From contig CAAFYY010000018.1 in NCBI GenBank assembly GCA_900767385.1, positions 1 through 49,071 of the forward strand: 49,071 bases of DNA, given 5' to 3'. The DNA is from Bacteroidales bacterium (GTDB lineage Bacteria; Bacteroidota; Bacteroidia; Bacteroidales; Paludibacteraceae). A model generated the notes under the pieces. It saw only the letters and a program-made list of their open reading frames with translations. It had not been told where the DNA came from and did not search any database. Positions 7,876 through 16,166 of this stretch are shown in pieces (position 1 is the first letter of the stretch; the number at the start of each line of letters is the position of its first letter). A program made the translations under genes and the position numbers.

Positions 7876-9327
7876 ATGAGGACGAAGCTGACCAACTACA
7901 GATACAGAATCGCTACGACAGCAATAGCCTTCGTAGCTATCATTACATTGTCATGGGAAACAGGCATTCTCCACGACAACGTCACCTTCGTCTCGCACAT
8001 GAGTTCAACGCTCATCCAAAACCCATTTGCGTGGGGCAGCATCCCTATTCAATACGACCCGGGTCATCCCCCCTTCACCGCTTCCTACTTGGCCTTCATC
8101 TGGTGTTTCGTTGGTCGCTCACTGTCAACGAGTCATCTTGCCCTCTACCCCTTTGTCTTGTTGGCACTTGCTATGCTCATGCGCCTGATTTCTTTCTTTA
8201 TTGGACAACTAAAACTCAACGAGCAGCAAACAGACCTCTATGCAAGCATCTGCTTTGCTCTCTGCACATTAGACCCCACCTTTTCCGCCTCTCTGACACT
8301 GATTGGCCCGGAAGTCTTTCTGCTCAGTTTCACCTTAACCTCCTTGGTTGGCATGTTGGAAAAACGAAATATCGTATTTGTAATAGGTTTATGCTTGTTG
8401 GGAATCACCTCCATGCGAGGCATGATGATTTGCGTAGGTATCTGTTTGACTGACATCATTTCTACACTCAACAAAACCAAAGGATGGAAATCAATATACC
8501 ATCGACTGTTTTGCTATCTCCTTGGTTCTTTACCGGCTTTAGCTTTTGTCTTATGGCGACTGTTGGACAAAGGCTGGATCACGTCCAATCCCGTAGCTTT
8601 CCAGATGACGGTATGGCCAGAAGGAGGATTCAAAGGATTTATTTCCAATTTTGTACATAACAGTATCGTCTTTGTGCGCTGGCTACTTGATTTCGGACGT
8701 TTTGTCCCCATTGCCATAGTCCTATGGCTGAGCATCAAACATCGCAAAGAACTCGAGACAGACCCACATTTCAAAGAATTAGCAATGCTCTGTTGTATTC
8801 CAACAAGTGTCGTTATCATCACCAGTCTGCTGATTCACAACACAATGGGACACCGCTATTTCACACTAACCTATCTATTGATTGTTTTAACCGCCGTCTA
8901 CCTCCTACTAACCTACTCCAAACGACTCCGCACAACCTCGCTTGCACTCATCGCGATGGCTGCAATCGGTGGTGATTTTTTGATTTATCCCGACGCGATA
9001 TCACAAGGTTGGGATGCCTCGTTGGCGCATATCCACTACTGGAACATACGGAAAGAGGCCCTGGAGTACATGAAAAAAGAAAACATCACGCCAGAAGAGG
9101 TCTGCAAATACGGATTCGGCAACTGCAACGACGACAGCGATCTTGGTGGAGACACCAGACCCTATCAAATCACCAACGACTGCCGTTATGCCATGTGTTC
9201 CAACATAGACAATCTGGCTGACGAAGACATCACATTATTAAATAAAGAATACGTCAGGATAAAACGCTTCAAAGAAATGGGCGTTTGGATTGATCTCTTG
9301 GAAAGGAAAGAATCTTCTGGACAATAG
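7876..9327 (+). CDS. Multi-span membrane protein, glycosyltransferase GT39/PMT-like
   Basis: A 483-residue integral membrane protein with roughly nine to eleven hydrophobic segments, then a soluble C-terminal tail of about 90 residues. An early loop contains YDPGHPPF (within about residues 50-65), which resembles the His-Pro-Pro loop of polyprenyl-phosphate sugar transferases of the GT39/ArnT type. An acidic residue in the first extracytoplasmic loop, usual in that fold, may be one of WETG or HDN. The start was moved from an upstream in-frame codon to 7876 because the aspA terminator and a -7 box lie between. It converges with the S41 protease gene. The acceptor and donor are unknown, and the family call is tentative. 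Confidence 0.7.
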   Translation: MRTKLTNYRYRIATTAIAFVAIITLSWETGILHDNVTFVSHMSSTLIQNPFAWGSIPIQYDPGHPPFTASYLAFIWCFVGRSLSTSHLALYPFVLLALAMLMRLISFFIGQLKLNEQQTDLYASICFALCTLDPTFSASLTLIGPEVFLLSFTLTSLVGMLEKRNIVFVIGLCLLGITSMRGMMICVGICLTDIISTLNKTKGWKSIYHRLFCYLLGSLPALAFVLWRLLDKGWITSNPVAFQMTVWPEGGFKGFISNFVHNSIVFVRWLLDFGRFVPIAIVLWLSIKHRKELETDPHFKELAMLCCIPTSVVIITSLLIHNTMGHRYFTLTYLLIVLTAVYLLLTYSKRLRTTSLALIAMAAIGGDFLIYPDAISQGWDASLAHIHYWNIRKEALEYMKKENITPEEVCKYGFGNCNDDSDLGGDTRPYQITNDCRYAMCSNIDNLADEDITLLNKEYVRIKRFKEMGVWIDLLERKESSGQ

Positions 9328-9342
9328 TCAAGCGACGACGGC

Positions 9343-10410
9343 TCAACGAAGGAATTTGTTGAGATACTGAACGGCAGCGTCGATGATGGCATCGCGACCC
9401 TCCGACATAGAGGCACTATCCATCGTCACCTCCACATCAGGCATCACACCAAACTCCGTCGTATTCATCTCGGCATCATACATCGGTACGGCAGAAAAAC
9501 GTATCATCCAACCGCAAGGCAACTCTGACGACAACGGCATACCACCGCCGCCACCAGTCACACCGCCCATCACCACGACATTCTTTGCCATCTTCACACG
9601 ATTGACGAAATCGTTTGTGGCACTGTAGCTTCTGCGATTGCACAATACTACTATATGACGGCTGCTCCAGTCTATTGGGGCGTTCTTAGGATCAGTATAA
9701 AGAGGTTCGGGAGCGGAGAACTCGTCGTGGCCTGGACCTGTCTTATGACGGATATAGCCAGTCACTGTACGTTCCTTGAAGAATGAGGCAGCCAGTTGGG
9801 CACTGTACTCCAAACTGCCGCCGCCATTGTTGCGAACATCGATGATGATGCCCTTGCATCGCTCAAACATCGCATCGATATACTTCATGCCATAGGCAGA
9901 GAAGGGGTTTGAAAACGAGGCATAACGAATGTAACCCACCTTGCCGTTGGCTATGAGACCATACTCCATGCCAGCACTGATACGGTAGTCGCTACCAAGG
10001 TAGTTGGGTGAGTAAAGTATTGTAGACGAGAAATTTTCTGGATACTCATCGTACCAGCCGCTGCAGCGCGACACATCAAACGGAGCATAGAGATTGACAT
10101 GTCCGTCTTGCAGAGTGTCGAGCATCTGCGCCAACACATCAAAGAGTTCATAGACGGTTTTCACTGAGTCAACCTTCGGCTGATAGACCTCACGGACACC
10201 ATTCCAATCAACATTCTTTTCGTTGAGGTAGCAGTATTTCGTATCAATGATTTCCCACAGGGCATTGAAGTTGGTTCGCGGTGTGAAATCGCGAACGTAA
10301 TCGTTGTCGTGACATCCAGACATCAAACAAGCCACGGCTGCCAGCAGCAGTGTCGCACACACACCTCTCATTTTCTTATAGGCCATTGAGTTCATCGCCT
10401 CATCCATCAT
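9343..10410 (-). CDS. S41 family peptidase, lipoprotein
   Basis: A 355-residue C-terminal-processing-type serine protease. An N-terminal lipoprotein signal ends at LMSGC (Cys33), so it is probably anchored in the envelope. The S41 core contains GYIRYASF, a DVRNNGGGS segment (191-199) and RRSYSATNDF with the likely nucleophile S263. No clear PDZ domain is seen. The start at 10410 overlaps the upstream stop as ATGA, indicating translational coupling; ATG codons at 10386 or 10371 give equally good signal peptides. It is the last gene of the rdgB-porZ-DUF3316-like unit. The usual family catalytic lysine is not identified with certainty. Confidence 0.88.
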   Translation of the reverse strand: MMDEAMNSMAYKKMRGVCATLLLAAVACLMSGCHDNDYVRDFTPRTNFNALWEIIDTKYCYLNEKNVDWNGVREVYQPKVDSVKTVYELFDVLAQMLDTLQDGHVNLYAPFDVSRCSGWYDEYPENFSSTILYSPNYLGSDYRISAGMEYGLIANGKVGYIRYASFSNPFSAYGMKYIDAMFERCKGIIIDVRNNGGGSLEYSAQLAASFFKERTVTGYIRHKTGPGHDEFSAPEPLYTDPKNAPIDWSSRHIVVLCNRRSYSATNDFVNRVKMAKNVVVMGGVTGGGGGMPLSSELPCGWMIRFSAVPMYDAEMNTTEFGVMPDVEVTMDSASMSEGRDAIIDAAVQYLNKFLR

Positions 10411-11249
10411 ATTCCTGTTGAATAGTTATAGAGTTGCTTACCACTGAGCGACTTGAAATAAGTCACGAAGCCAATGCCACCCATCAGTTCCGATCTACGG
10501 AACCTGAGGTTGTTGGCATGCCAAGCAGCTTGATAATGCTGCATCTGCAGTCGAAGTGTGCAGTGTTTCAGTATGAAGTCGACGTTCACGTTGCCTCTGA
10601 TAGCCAAATTATTGTGTACGCTGGCAAAATGAGCCACGTTGTGCAGATTGCCAAGCCACATCTCATAGTACGACTCGCCCATCTCAGGCACGAACATTGC
10701 TCCTATGAGCGGCGTCTCCATATCATAGCTTAGCTTCATGAGAAAGCGGTTGTGCTCAACGAGATAGCCAATGTGAGCAGCTGCACCGATGGTCAACGAG
10801 CCATCACCCGAAGCCGGATTGTTGACATTGCGACTGCCAAACTTCACCATGAAATCGGCATCTGCCACACCACCAACGGCAACGTCGAAGTACTTTATCG
10901 GATGGAAGAAATACCTCACGCCATAAGCTCCAGAGACAGACACGGTGTTTAGCTTCACAGTGGCAGAGCGGTTGATAACTTCACCATAGCCAACGTTCCA
11001 ACGGTTGTACCAAGCCAAACAATCGGGCTGCGACTGAAAGAAACGACCGTAATCGAAATTGAGTTGAACCTTCCAACCATAGTGGTCCAATGGCGAGAGA
11101 TAGTCGTCATGCAGTGTCATCGTTCCAGCTGTGGCGGTGACGTTGGCATTGTAGACACTCCATTCGTCCTTCTCGGTTTGAGCCACTGCAGTGGTGTTGC
11201 TCAAACCGACGAGCAAACAGGAAAGTAGTATGGCGGTCGCTGTTCTCAT
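10407..11249 (-). CDS. Exported DUF3316-like outer-membrane protein
   Basis: A 280-residue protein with a signal peptide (MRTATAILLS... ending near AVAQ). The mature part alternates short aromatic-rich beta-strand-like segments (LDHYGWKVQLNFDYG, GVRYFFHPIKYFDVAVGG, HIGYLVEHNRFLMKLSYDME), as in outer-membrane barrels. It looks like the DUF3316 group of Bacteroidota proteins, a tentative assignment from memory. It starts 10 bases after porZ and overlaps the protease start by four bases, so the three are almost certainly one transcript. Its co-transcription with porZ suggests an envelope role, but no function is known. Confidence 0.7.
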   Translation of the reverse strand: MRTATAILLSCLLVGLSNTTAVAQTEKDEWSVYNANVTATAGTMTLHDDYLSPLDHYGWKVQLNFDYGRFFQSQPDCLAWYNRWNVGYGEVINRSATVKLNTVSVSGAYGVRYFFHPIKYFDVAVGGVADADFMVKFGSRNVNNPASGDGSLTIGAAAHIGYLVEHNRFLMKLSYDMETPLIGAMFVPEMGESYYEMWLGNLHNVAHFASVHNNLAIRGNVNVDFILKHCTLRLQMQHYQAAWHANNLRFRRSELMGGIGFVTYFKSLSGKQLYNYSTGI

Positions 11250-11258
11250 CTTGACTGT

Positions 11259-13586
11259 TTATCTGACTACAAGAATTTTAACTACAGTCTTTTGTTTCTT
11301 ATCTTTCGTAAAGCAGTGGGCAAAGTAGACTCCAGTAGCCACTCGTTCACCGTTCGGTTTGTAGCCACTCCATGTTGCGATGCTGCCGTTCGACTCCGTC
11401 TGATAGACAAGATTACCTGCAGCATCAGTGACGAAGACCTGTGTGTTGTCTGTCAGACCAGTGATGGTGATGACTCCAGAGTATTCTGGACGGACCGGAT
11501 TTGGGAAAGCGTGCACATCACCAAACACCGTCTCGGTAGTCTCTTGAGCATCCGACTGAAACGAGATAATGCCTTTACCAGTACCGAAGAACACTTCGCC
11601 AGTCTTTTGATTGATGCCAATACACTGCACGTTGTTGTCAAGCAGCGGACTGTTCTCGGCTGTGAAATGATGAATCTCTGTCTTGCCATCTTCCGACATC
11701 AAATATACGCCAGAGGTAGCAGTACCTATCCATTTGCGGTTGGCAGCATCAACGGTGATAGCATTGACCTGCACATTATCCAAGAGATAATCTGCGTTAT
11801 TGGTACCATCTTCTCGACGAATCAGAATGCTCGTTGCCGTATAGTTGGAATTGAAGATTTTATATGGATTGTCCAACAGCAAGACGCCTGAAGACGTGCC
11901 TAACCAGACTGAGCCGTTGTTGTCTTGCACCATATCGTAGATGAAGGTCGGAGTGATTTTCTTACCTTTCTGGTCGTAGAAAGAGTTGTACATCACGGTC
12001 TTGTCGTCGCCAATATAATCGGGTGTTCCGTTGTCGTCGAAAGCGAAAACACCTGTTCCGCCGCGGGGAAACATCACCAACTTGATATTCGGATAGTCCT
12101 TCAGAATCACAATCTGCTGCAGGGTAGGATTGTTGCGTAGCTGTGAATAAGGCAGATTATGAATCGTGCCCGACGGATCCAGATACTTCACCGGATTCGG
12201 TGTCTCCGAATTCAGCATCCATAGATTACCGTCTCTGTCGTAGGTCAGACCATCCAAACGATGGTAGATATAATATGTTTCGTTGGGTTTCTGTTCTGGA
12301 TAGATGGTCTCAATACCACTGTTGTCGGCATTCCAGAGCTTATAGAATTCGTTGTTCCGAAATTCGTAAAGTCCCATACCATAGGAAGCAACAAAGAAAT
12401 GGGAGTCGTCGTGAGGATCAATCGCCACATCAACCAAATCTTCGCATTTTCTGCCAGATGCCTGAGTCAGCATCTCATAAGTATAATTGGTCCATGCGTT
12501 GTCTTCAAACACCATCACATGCCCCGGACGGAAATACTGTTGGGCAAATCGGCCACCAGGCACCGCTATCAGTTTCTCGCCCATCGATTTTATTCGCCAA
12601 GTTTGGTTGGTTATCGGTCCTTCGGGACTCATGAAATAATAGGTTCCGTGGTCGAGAGCCACCCGACCAACACCTTCTCCTTCAGCAGCCAGCCAGAAGC
12701 ATTTGCGGCCCTTGTCATAGACAGCAGCACGCGGAGCATTGAAGACAAACTCATCGGTCTGTGTTCCAGAGATATGGACAACTTTGCCCGGTTGCATGAG
12801 CATCACCATGCCATCGTTGGCGCAGAGGTTGGAGATATTGACATAAGCACTGTCGCGCCATGACGAACCGTCATAGACAGAGACAGACTTGTTGGTTCGC
12901 AAGAGATAACGGCTGTTTCCGTTGCATACCATCTTGCTGAAATTATTGCCGGTGAGTTGGCTGTCAGTCTGCCAGTTGGCATAGTTGGCAGGATTGGTAT
13001 TGTTGAGGCTGATATAATAGATAGCGTCTTTGGTGGTGGCATAGAGGTTATTGCCATCAGTAGCCAGCGACAGCACCGACACAAAACTTGCGTCAGGGCC
13101 GATATAGTAGGTACCGATAATTTCCACCCGTTTGAGATCGATGGCTACGATGCCGAAGCCACAAGCAAGATAAGCGGTGTTGCCAACAACAAGGATATCG
13201 TTGATAGTCTTGTCGGCAGTCATGCTTTTACGTTGTATATCTGGGATATTCTCTACCCTTCCGTCTTCATAGAGCAGATCGACATTGGAGTTTTCGTAAG
13301 CAATGACCAATACGCCGAACTTTTCTTGAAACGCAATCTTTTTTACAGAATTGTCATTGAGTTCGGAGACTTTTGAGAAGGTCTTAATAGCAAAGTCTCG
13401 TTTCAGCACTGAATAAAGAGCGCCATCACTCACAGCATATACATAATCCTCGCTTTGAACAACTTCTGTCGTTGCGGAATAGGCAAAGTGAGTGCGCCAG
13501 CTATGCATAGCCAAACGCTGCGCCCCTATCGTCCATGGCAGAAGCAAGAGGCACAATAAGATGAGATATGATTGTTTGGAACGCAT
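11259..13586 (-). CDS. porZ: Type IX secretion system protein PorZ
   Basis: A 775-residue exported protein with a signal peptide ending at GAQ. Most of it is a two-part beta-propeller (two-component-regulator-like propeller repeats such as NLWMLNSETPN and GSVWLGTSSGVLLLD), followed by a C-terminal T9SS sorting domain (FPNPVRPEYSG...NGERVATGVYFAH... KTVVKILVV). Length and layout match Porphyromonas gingivalis PorZ (about 776 residues). PorZ is the surface component thought to bring anionic lipopolysaccharide to the sortase PorU. It lies 16 bases after rdgB and heads an operon with a DUF3316-like protein and an S41 protease. Alternative: another propeller protein with a T9SS domain, less likely given the length match. 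Confidence 0.87.
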   Translation of the reverse strand: MRSKQSYLILLCLLLLPWTIGAQRLAMHSWRTHFAYSATTEVVQSEDYVYAVSDGALYSVLKRDFAIKTFSKVSELNDNSVKKIAFQEKFGVLVIAYENSNVDLLYEDGRVENIPDIQRKSMTADKTINDILVVGNTAYLACGFGIVAIDLKRVEIIGTYYIGPDASFVSVLSLATDGNNLYATTKDAIYYISLNNTNPANYANWQTDSQLTGNNFSKMVCNGNSRYLLRTNKSVSVYDGSSWRDSAYVNISNLCANDGMVMLMQPGKVVHISGTQTDEFVFNAPRAAVYDKGRKCFWLAAEGEGVGRVALDHGTYYFMSPEGPITNQTWRIKSMGEKLIAVPGGRFAQQYFRPGHVMVFEDNAWTNYTYEMLTQASGRKCEDLVDVAIDPHDDSHFFVASYGMGLYEFRNNEFYKLWNADNSGIETIYPEQKPNETYYIYHRLDGLTYDRDGNLWMLNSETPNPVKYLDPSGTIHNLPYSQLRNNPTLQQIVILKDYPNIKLVMFPRGGTGVFAFDDNGTPDYIGDDKTVMYNSFYDQKGKKITPTFIYDMVQDNNGSVWLGTSSGVLLLDNPYKIFNSNYTATSILIRREDGTNNADYLLDNVQVNAITVDAANRKWIGTATSGVYLMSEDGKTEIHHFTAENSPLLDNNVQCIGINQKTGEVFFGTGKGIISFQSDAQETTETVFGDVHAFPNPVRPEYSGVITITGLTDNTQVFVTDAAGNLVYQTESNGSIATWSGYKPNGERVATGVYFAHCFTKDKKQKTVVKILVVR

Positions 13587-13602
13587 TACAATTGGATGCG
13601 GA

Positions 13603-14181
13603 TTACTGTTGTTTTAGGAATTCAATCAGTTTGGCAACGGCACGACCGCGGTGGGAGATGCTGTTTTTCTCTTCAAGCGACAACTCGGCAAAACTTTTGT
13701 CGTAGCCCTCAGGACGGAATATCGGATCGTAGCCGAAGCCCTCGGTGCCATGATGTTCGGTCAGGATTTCGCCATCCACGATGCCTTCAAAGAAGTGGGT
13801 CTCACCGTTCCTGATGAGAGCAATCACGGTGCGGAAACGAGCCTTGCGGTTTGTCTTTCCGTCCATCTCACGAAGCATCTTACGGCAGTTGTCCTCAAAG
13901 GAACAATGCTCGCCAGCATAACGTGCTGAATAGACGCCTGGTGCACCATTGAGAGCCTCAACCTCAAGGCCGGTGTCGTCGGCAAAGCAGTCGTAGCCGA
14001 AGTGTTCCTTCACGAAGCATGCTTTCTGATTAGCGTTCTCTTGCAGTTCCGTGCCTGTCTCGGGAATCTCCTCGGTGCAGCCGATGTCGGTCAGTCCCTT
14101 CACTTCGAAAAGACCTTGAAGCATGCCTTGGATTTCTTGGAGTTTATGTTTGTTGTGGGTTGCAATGATAAGCGTTTCCAT
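13603..14181 (-). CDS. rdgB: Non-canonical purine NTP pyrophosphatase (RdgB/HAM1)
   Basis: A 192-residue cytoplasmic house-cleaning enzyme that hydrolyses dITP, ITP and XTP to the monophosphate and pyrophosphate. It begins METLIIATHNKHK, containing the THNxxK nucleotide motif, and carries FADDTGLEVEALNGAPGVYSARYAG, FEGIVDGEI and GFGYDPIF, all classic family signatures. The ATG at 14181 was chosen over an upstream GTG at 14208 because the latter lies inside the -7 box. It is the first gene of the rdgB-porZ-DUF3316-like-S41 unit. Confidence 0.95.
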   Translation of the reverse strand: METLIIATHNKHKLQEIQGMLQGLFEVKGLTDIGCTEEIPETGTELQENANQKACFVKEHFGYDCFADDTGLEVEALNGAPGVYSARYAGEHCSFEDNCRKMLREMDGKTNRKARFRTVIALIRNGETHFFEGIVDGEILTEHHGTEGFGYDPIFRPEGYDKSFAELSLEEKNSISHRGRAVAKLIEFLKQQ

Positions 14182-14207
14182 AGTTTTTCTTTTGTAATTT
14201 TCTGCCA

Positions 14208-14215
14208 CAAAGATA
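14208..14215 (-). promoter_or_regulatory. -7 promoter box for the rdgB-porZ operon
   Basis: CAAAGATA on the plus strand reads TATCTTTG on the minus strand, 26 bases before the rdgB ATG. Confidence 0.75.
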
Positions 14216-14473
14216 CAATTTTCTTTCCAAAACAGAATATCATATTTCCATCAAAGTGGCAGCCATTCTGCAACCGAGACTTTGACGATAAAAATTGGAG
14301 AAATCAAATTGTTTTATGCATATTTTCCAAGGAACTTTGGAATACATTTCGGTATAAATCAGTTTGTATTCCGCACAAACACACCACAAAACAAACTGAC
14401 AATCTGTACATTACCTACCACCCCCCCCCAAAAAAAAATCAATATTTTTGTTAAAAAAAACAACGAAAACATT
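14216..14473. other. Divergent intergenic region with C9A9 tract
   Basis: About 260 bases between the rdgB promoter and the promoter of the T9SS cargo gene, with no convincing gene. It contains nine C (14421-14429) directly followed by nine A (14430-14438), just upstream of a possible -33 TTTG (14447-14450). Confidence 0.6.
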
Positions 14474-14481
14474 TACCTTTG
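14474..14481 (+). promoter_or_regulatory. -7 promoter box for the T9SS cargo gene
   Basis: TACCTTTG, 27 bases before the ATG at 14509. A TTTG at 14447-14450 is a candidate -33 element, though its 23-base spacing is wider than usual. Confidence 0.75.
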
Positions 14482-14508
14482 CAAAGTCTACAAACAATAA
14501 CAATCGCT

Positions 14509-15309
14509 ATGAAAAGAATATTTCTATTGCTGTCGTTTCTTACAACATTCTACAGCCTGATTTCTGCACAAACAATTTACGTGGATATCTACGATACAAT
14601 CTGCTCAAATATTGAAGATCGGTATTGGAATGGCGAAAGATTGATGTTTTCTGGCGTCTATTCCGACACCACAACAACTGCAGACGGCAGGGATTCAATC
14701 ACTACACTCTACCTTGAAGCATGCTATTGCCCCTATACGATTGTTGACGCTTATATCTGTGAAGATGAGGCCATACAAAGATGGCCAGATTACGTTCCAG
14801 GTTCAAATTCTTACAGTTATACAGAAAAAGAGCCCCAGAACGGTTGCTTCCATGTCTACGAGGTTTCATATTATGTCTATATTCCGAAATACACCTATGA
14901 TACTGTTTACACAGACGAATGTATACTGCCATTTTATTGGAGGAATCACTATGTCACAGAATGCGGAGTTTACTGCCACAACTTACCTGCCCCCTATGGT
15001 CAAGATCGATGTCCTGACCAAGAATATCTGGTAGTTCTTCCCTCACGAACAGGAATTGATTACACAAAAAGCCACCAACTTACCTTCTCGCCGAATCCCG
15101 TTAAACCTCAAGAACTGCTGACGATTGACTGTCCATTGATTGGGAGTGTGACAATAGAGTTTGTAGGAGCAACTGGTATTATTGTCCAAAGCCAAATCAT
15201 TGGCAATCTGCCTTGCAGCATCTCTGCCCCCACACAATCCGGGCTTTATATTGTCAGAGTAACAAACGAAACGGGACAAATTATCCGAGGAAAACTGCTC
15301 GTGGAATAA
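14509..15309 (+). CDS. T9SS-sorted exported protein of unknown function
   Basis: A 266-residue protein with an N-terminal signal peptide (MKRIFLLLSF...ISAQ) and a C-terminal type IX sorting domain beginning FSPNPVKPQELL and ending with the conserved GLYIVRV...GQIIRGKLLVE pattern. The middle (about 25-180) is cysteine- and tyrosine-rich with short repeat-like units (YDTICSN, YDTVYTDECI, CYCPYT), which resembles the beta-rich cysteine modules common in T9SS surface proteins, but no named domain is recognised. Export through T9SS and attachment or release at the cell surface is inferred from the C-terminal domain. The start follows a -7 box; an upstream in-frame ATG at 14479 overlaps that box. 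A bidirectional terminator follows. Confidence 0.85.
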   Translation: MKRIFLLLSFLTTFYSLISAQTIYVDIYDTICSNIEDRYWNGERLMFSGVYSDTTTTADGRDSITTLYLEACYCPYTIVDAYICEDEAIQRWPDYVPGSNSYSYTEKEPQNGCFHVYEVSYYVYIPKYTYDTVYTDECILPFYWRNHYVTECGVYCHNLPAPYGQDRCPDQEYLVVLPSRTGIDYTKSHQLTFSPNPVKPQELLTIDCPLIGSVTIEFVGATGIIVQSQIIGNLPCSISAPTQSGLYIVRVTNETGQIIRGKLLVE

Positions 15310-15317
15310 GGTTACAG

Positions 15318-15371
15318 CAATTTGTTCCGGGCAATTTTCTAAGCGAAACACCGTGAGAACAATTTGTTCCG
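15318..15371. repeat. Two copies of a 12-base direct repeat after the T9SS cargo gene
   Basis: CAATTTGTTCCG occurs at 15318-15329 and again at 15360-15371, with a 42-base period. They flank no gene; significance unknown. Confidence 0.7.
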
Positions 15372-15407
15372 AACTGATTCCAAAACGGAATACGGCGAGT
15401 ACAAAAT

Positions 15408-15438
15408 AAAAAAGGTGACTTCACAGAGCCACCTTTTT
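15408..15438. terminator. Bidirectional terminator between convergent genes
   Basis: AAAAAGGTG (15409-15417) pairs with CACCTTTTT (15430-15438). A and T runs on both sides let it serve the cargo gene on the plus strand and the lipoprotein gene on the minus strand. Confidence 0.85.
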
Positions 15439-15457
15439 ACTTCGTTTAGTCATTGAA

Positions 15458-16042
15458 TTATTTAGCTTTACCGCTGTATTGGAAAGTGACTGGCACATAA
15501 CCCGGGAAGGTGATGTGTCCTTTCTTTCCAACACGAAAGGAAGGTTTTATCTGCACTTTCACATTGACTGGTTCGGCATTGATACCCACAAAGTTCTTAA
15601 TGACCTTGGTAACGGCAGTACGACTCTCACCACTCAACATTTGCTTCAAGTCGAAACGAACAGGAAGAGAGAGGACGGCGCTGCTCTTGCCCGCCACAGT
15701 GAAAGGAGCGGTAGTAACGCCCTCTGTCATTTCGACGCCATCAAGACTAATCTTGTAGGCCATCTTCTCCAAAGAAGCGGTCTCTGCATTGGGATTTTTG
15801 ACGTTCAGATGAACGGTGAAACCGAGAGGTATAGATTTGTTGTTGCCAGTGAAAGCTCCCAACATCTGCTGCATGCCTGCCAGAGTGAATCCGTTGCTGA
15901 GATCAACATCCATAAAGTTGACCTGATTGATCTTGCTGTAAGAGAAGTCACACTTCGAGAGGTTGATGGTCTCCTTGATTCCGGCGCAACTTGCCATAAG
16001 CACTACAAGAATGAGTGCTATTGCTTTGATATATTTCTTCAT
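15458..16042 (-). CDS. LEA type 2-like lipoprotein
   Basis: A 194-residue lipoprotein: signal MKKYIKAIALILVVLMASC with lipobox cysteine C19. The mature part fits a LEA_2/WHy-type beta-sandwich: VHLNVKNPNAETASLEKMAYKISLDG is the typical NPN-containing segment, followed by PFTVAGKSSAVLSLPV. Such domains occur in small envelope lipoproteins of unknown role. The start at 16042 is preferred over an upstream ATG at 16078 because the -7 box lies between them. Monocistronic, with a shared bidirectional terminator. Confidence 0.82.
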   Translation of the reverse strand: MKKYIKAIALILVVLMASCAGIKETINLSKCDFSYSKINQVNFMDVDLSNGFTLAGMQQMLGAFTGNNKSIPLGFTVHLNVKNPNAETASLEKMAYKISLDGVEMTEGVTTAPFTVAGKSSAVLSLPVRFDLKQMLSGESRTAVTKVIKNFVGINAEPVNVKVQIKPSFRVGKKGHITFPGYVPVTFQYSGKAK

Positions 16043-16064
16043 GAGATTTGATTTTTTGCTACTG

Positions 16065-16072
16065 CAAAGATA
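16065..16072 (-). promoter_or_regulatory. -7 promoter box for the LEA-like lipoprotein gene
   Basis: TATCTTTG on the minus strand, 22 bases before the ATG at 16042. Confidence 0.75.
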
Positions 16073-16140
16073 CAACATTTATCGGTAATATCGTCACAAA
16101 GAGAGGGGTTGGATTCGGCAACGGATTCAAAAAAAGTTTG

Positions 16141-16148
16141 TACCTTTG
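16141..16148 (+). promoter_or_regulatory. -7 promoter box for ygiQ
   Basis: TACCTTTG, 18 bases before the ATG at 16167; the transcript leader would be about 10 bases. Confidence 0.75.
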
Positions 16149-16166
16149 TGGTAGCAAACTATCACT

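Noticed and set aside
11292..11891. 199-codon plus-strand frame antisense to porZ (and similar long shadows antisense to the sigma-54 activator and tamB)
   Set aside because: Shadow frames of well-supported genes on the other strand, with no domain of their own.
15318..15371. 12-base direct repeats as a CRISPR-like or attachment site
   Set aside because: Only two copies, no adjacent cas or integrase gene, and no duplication at a distance.
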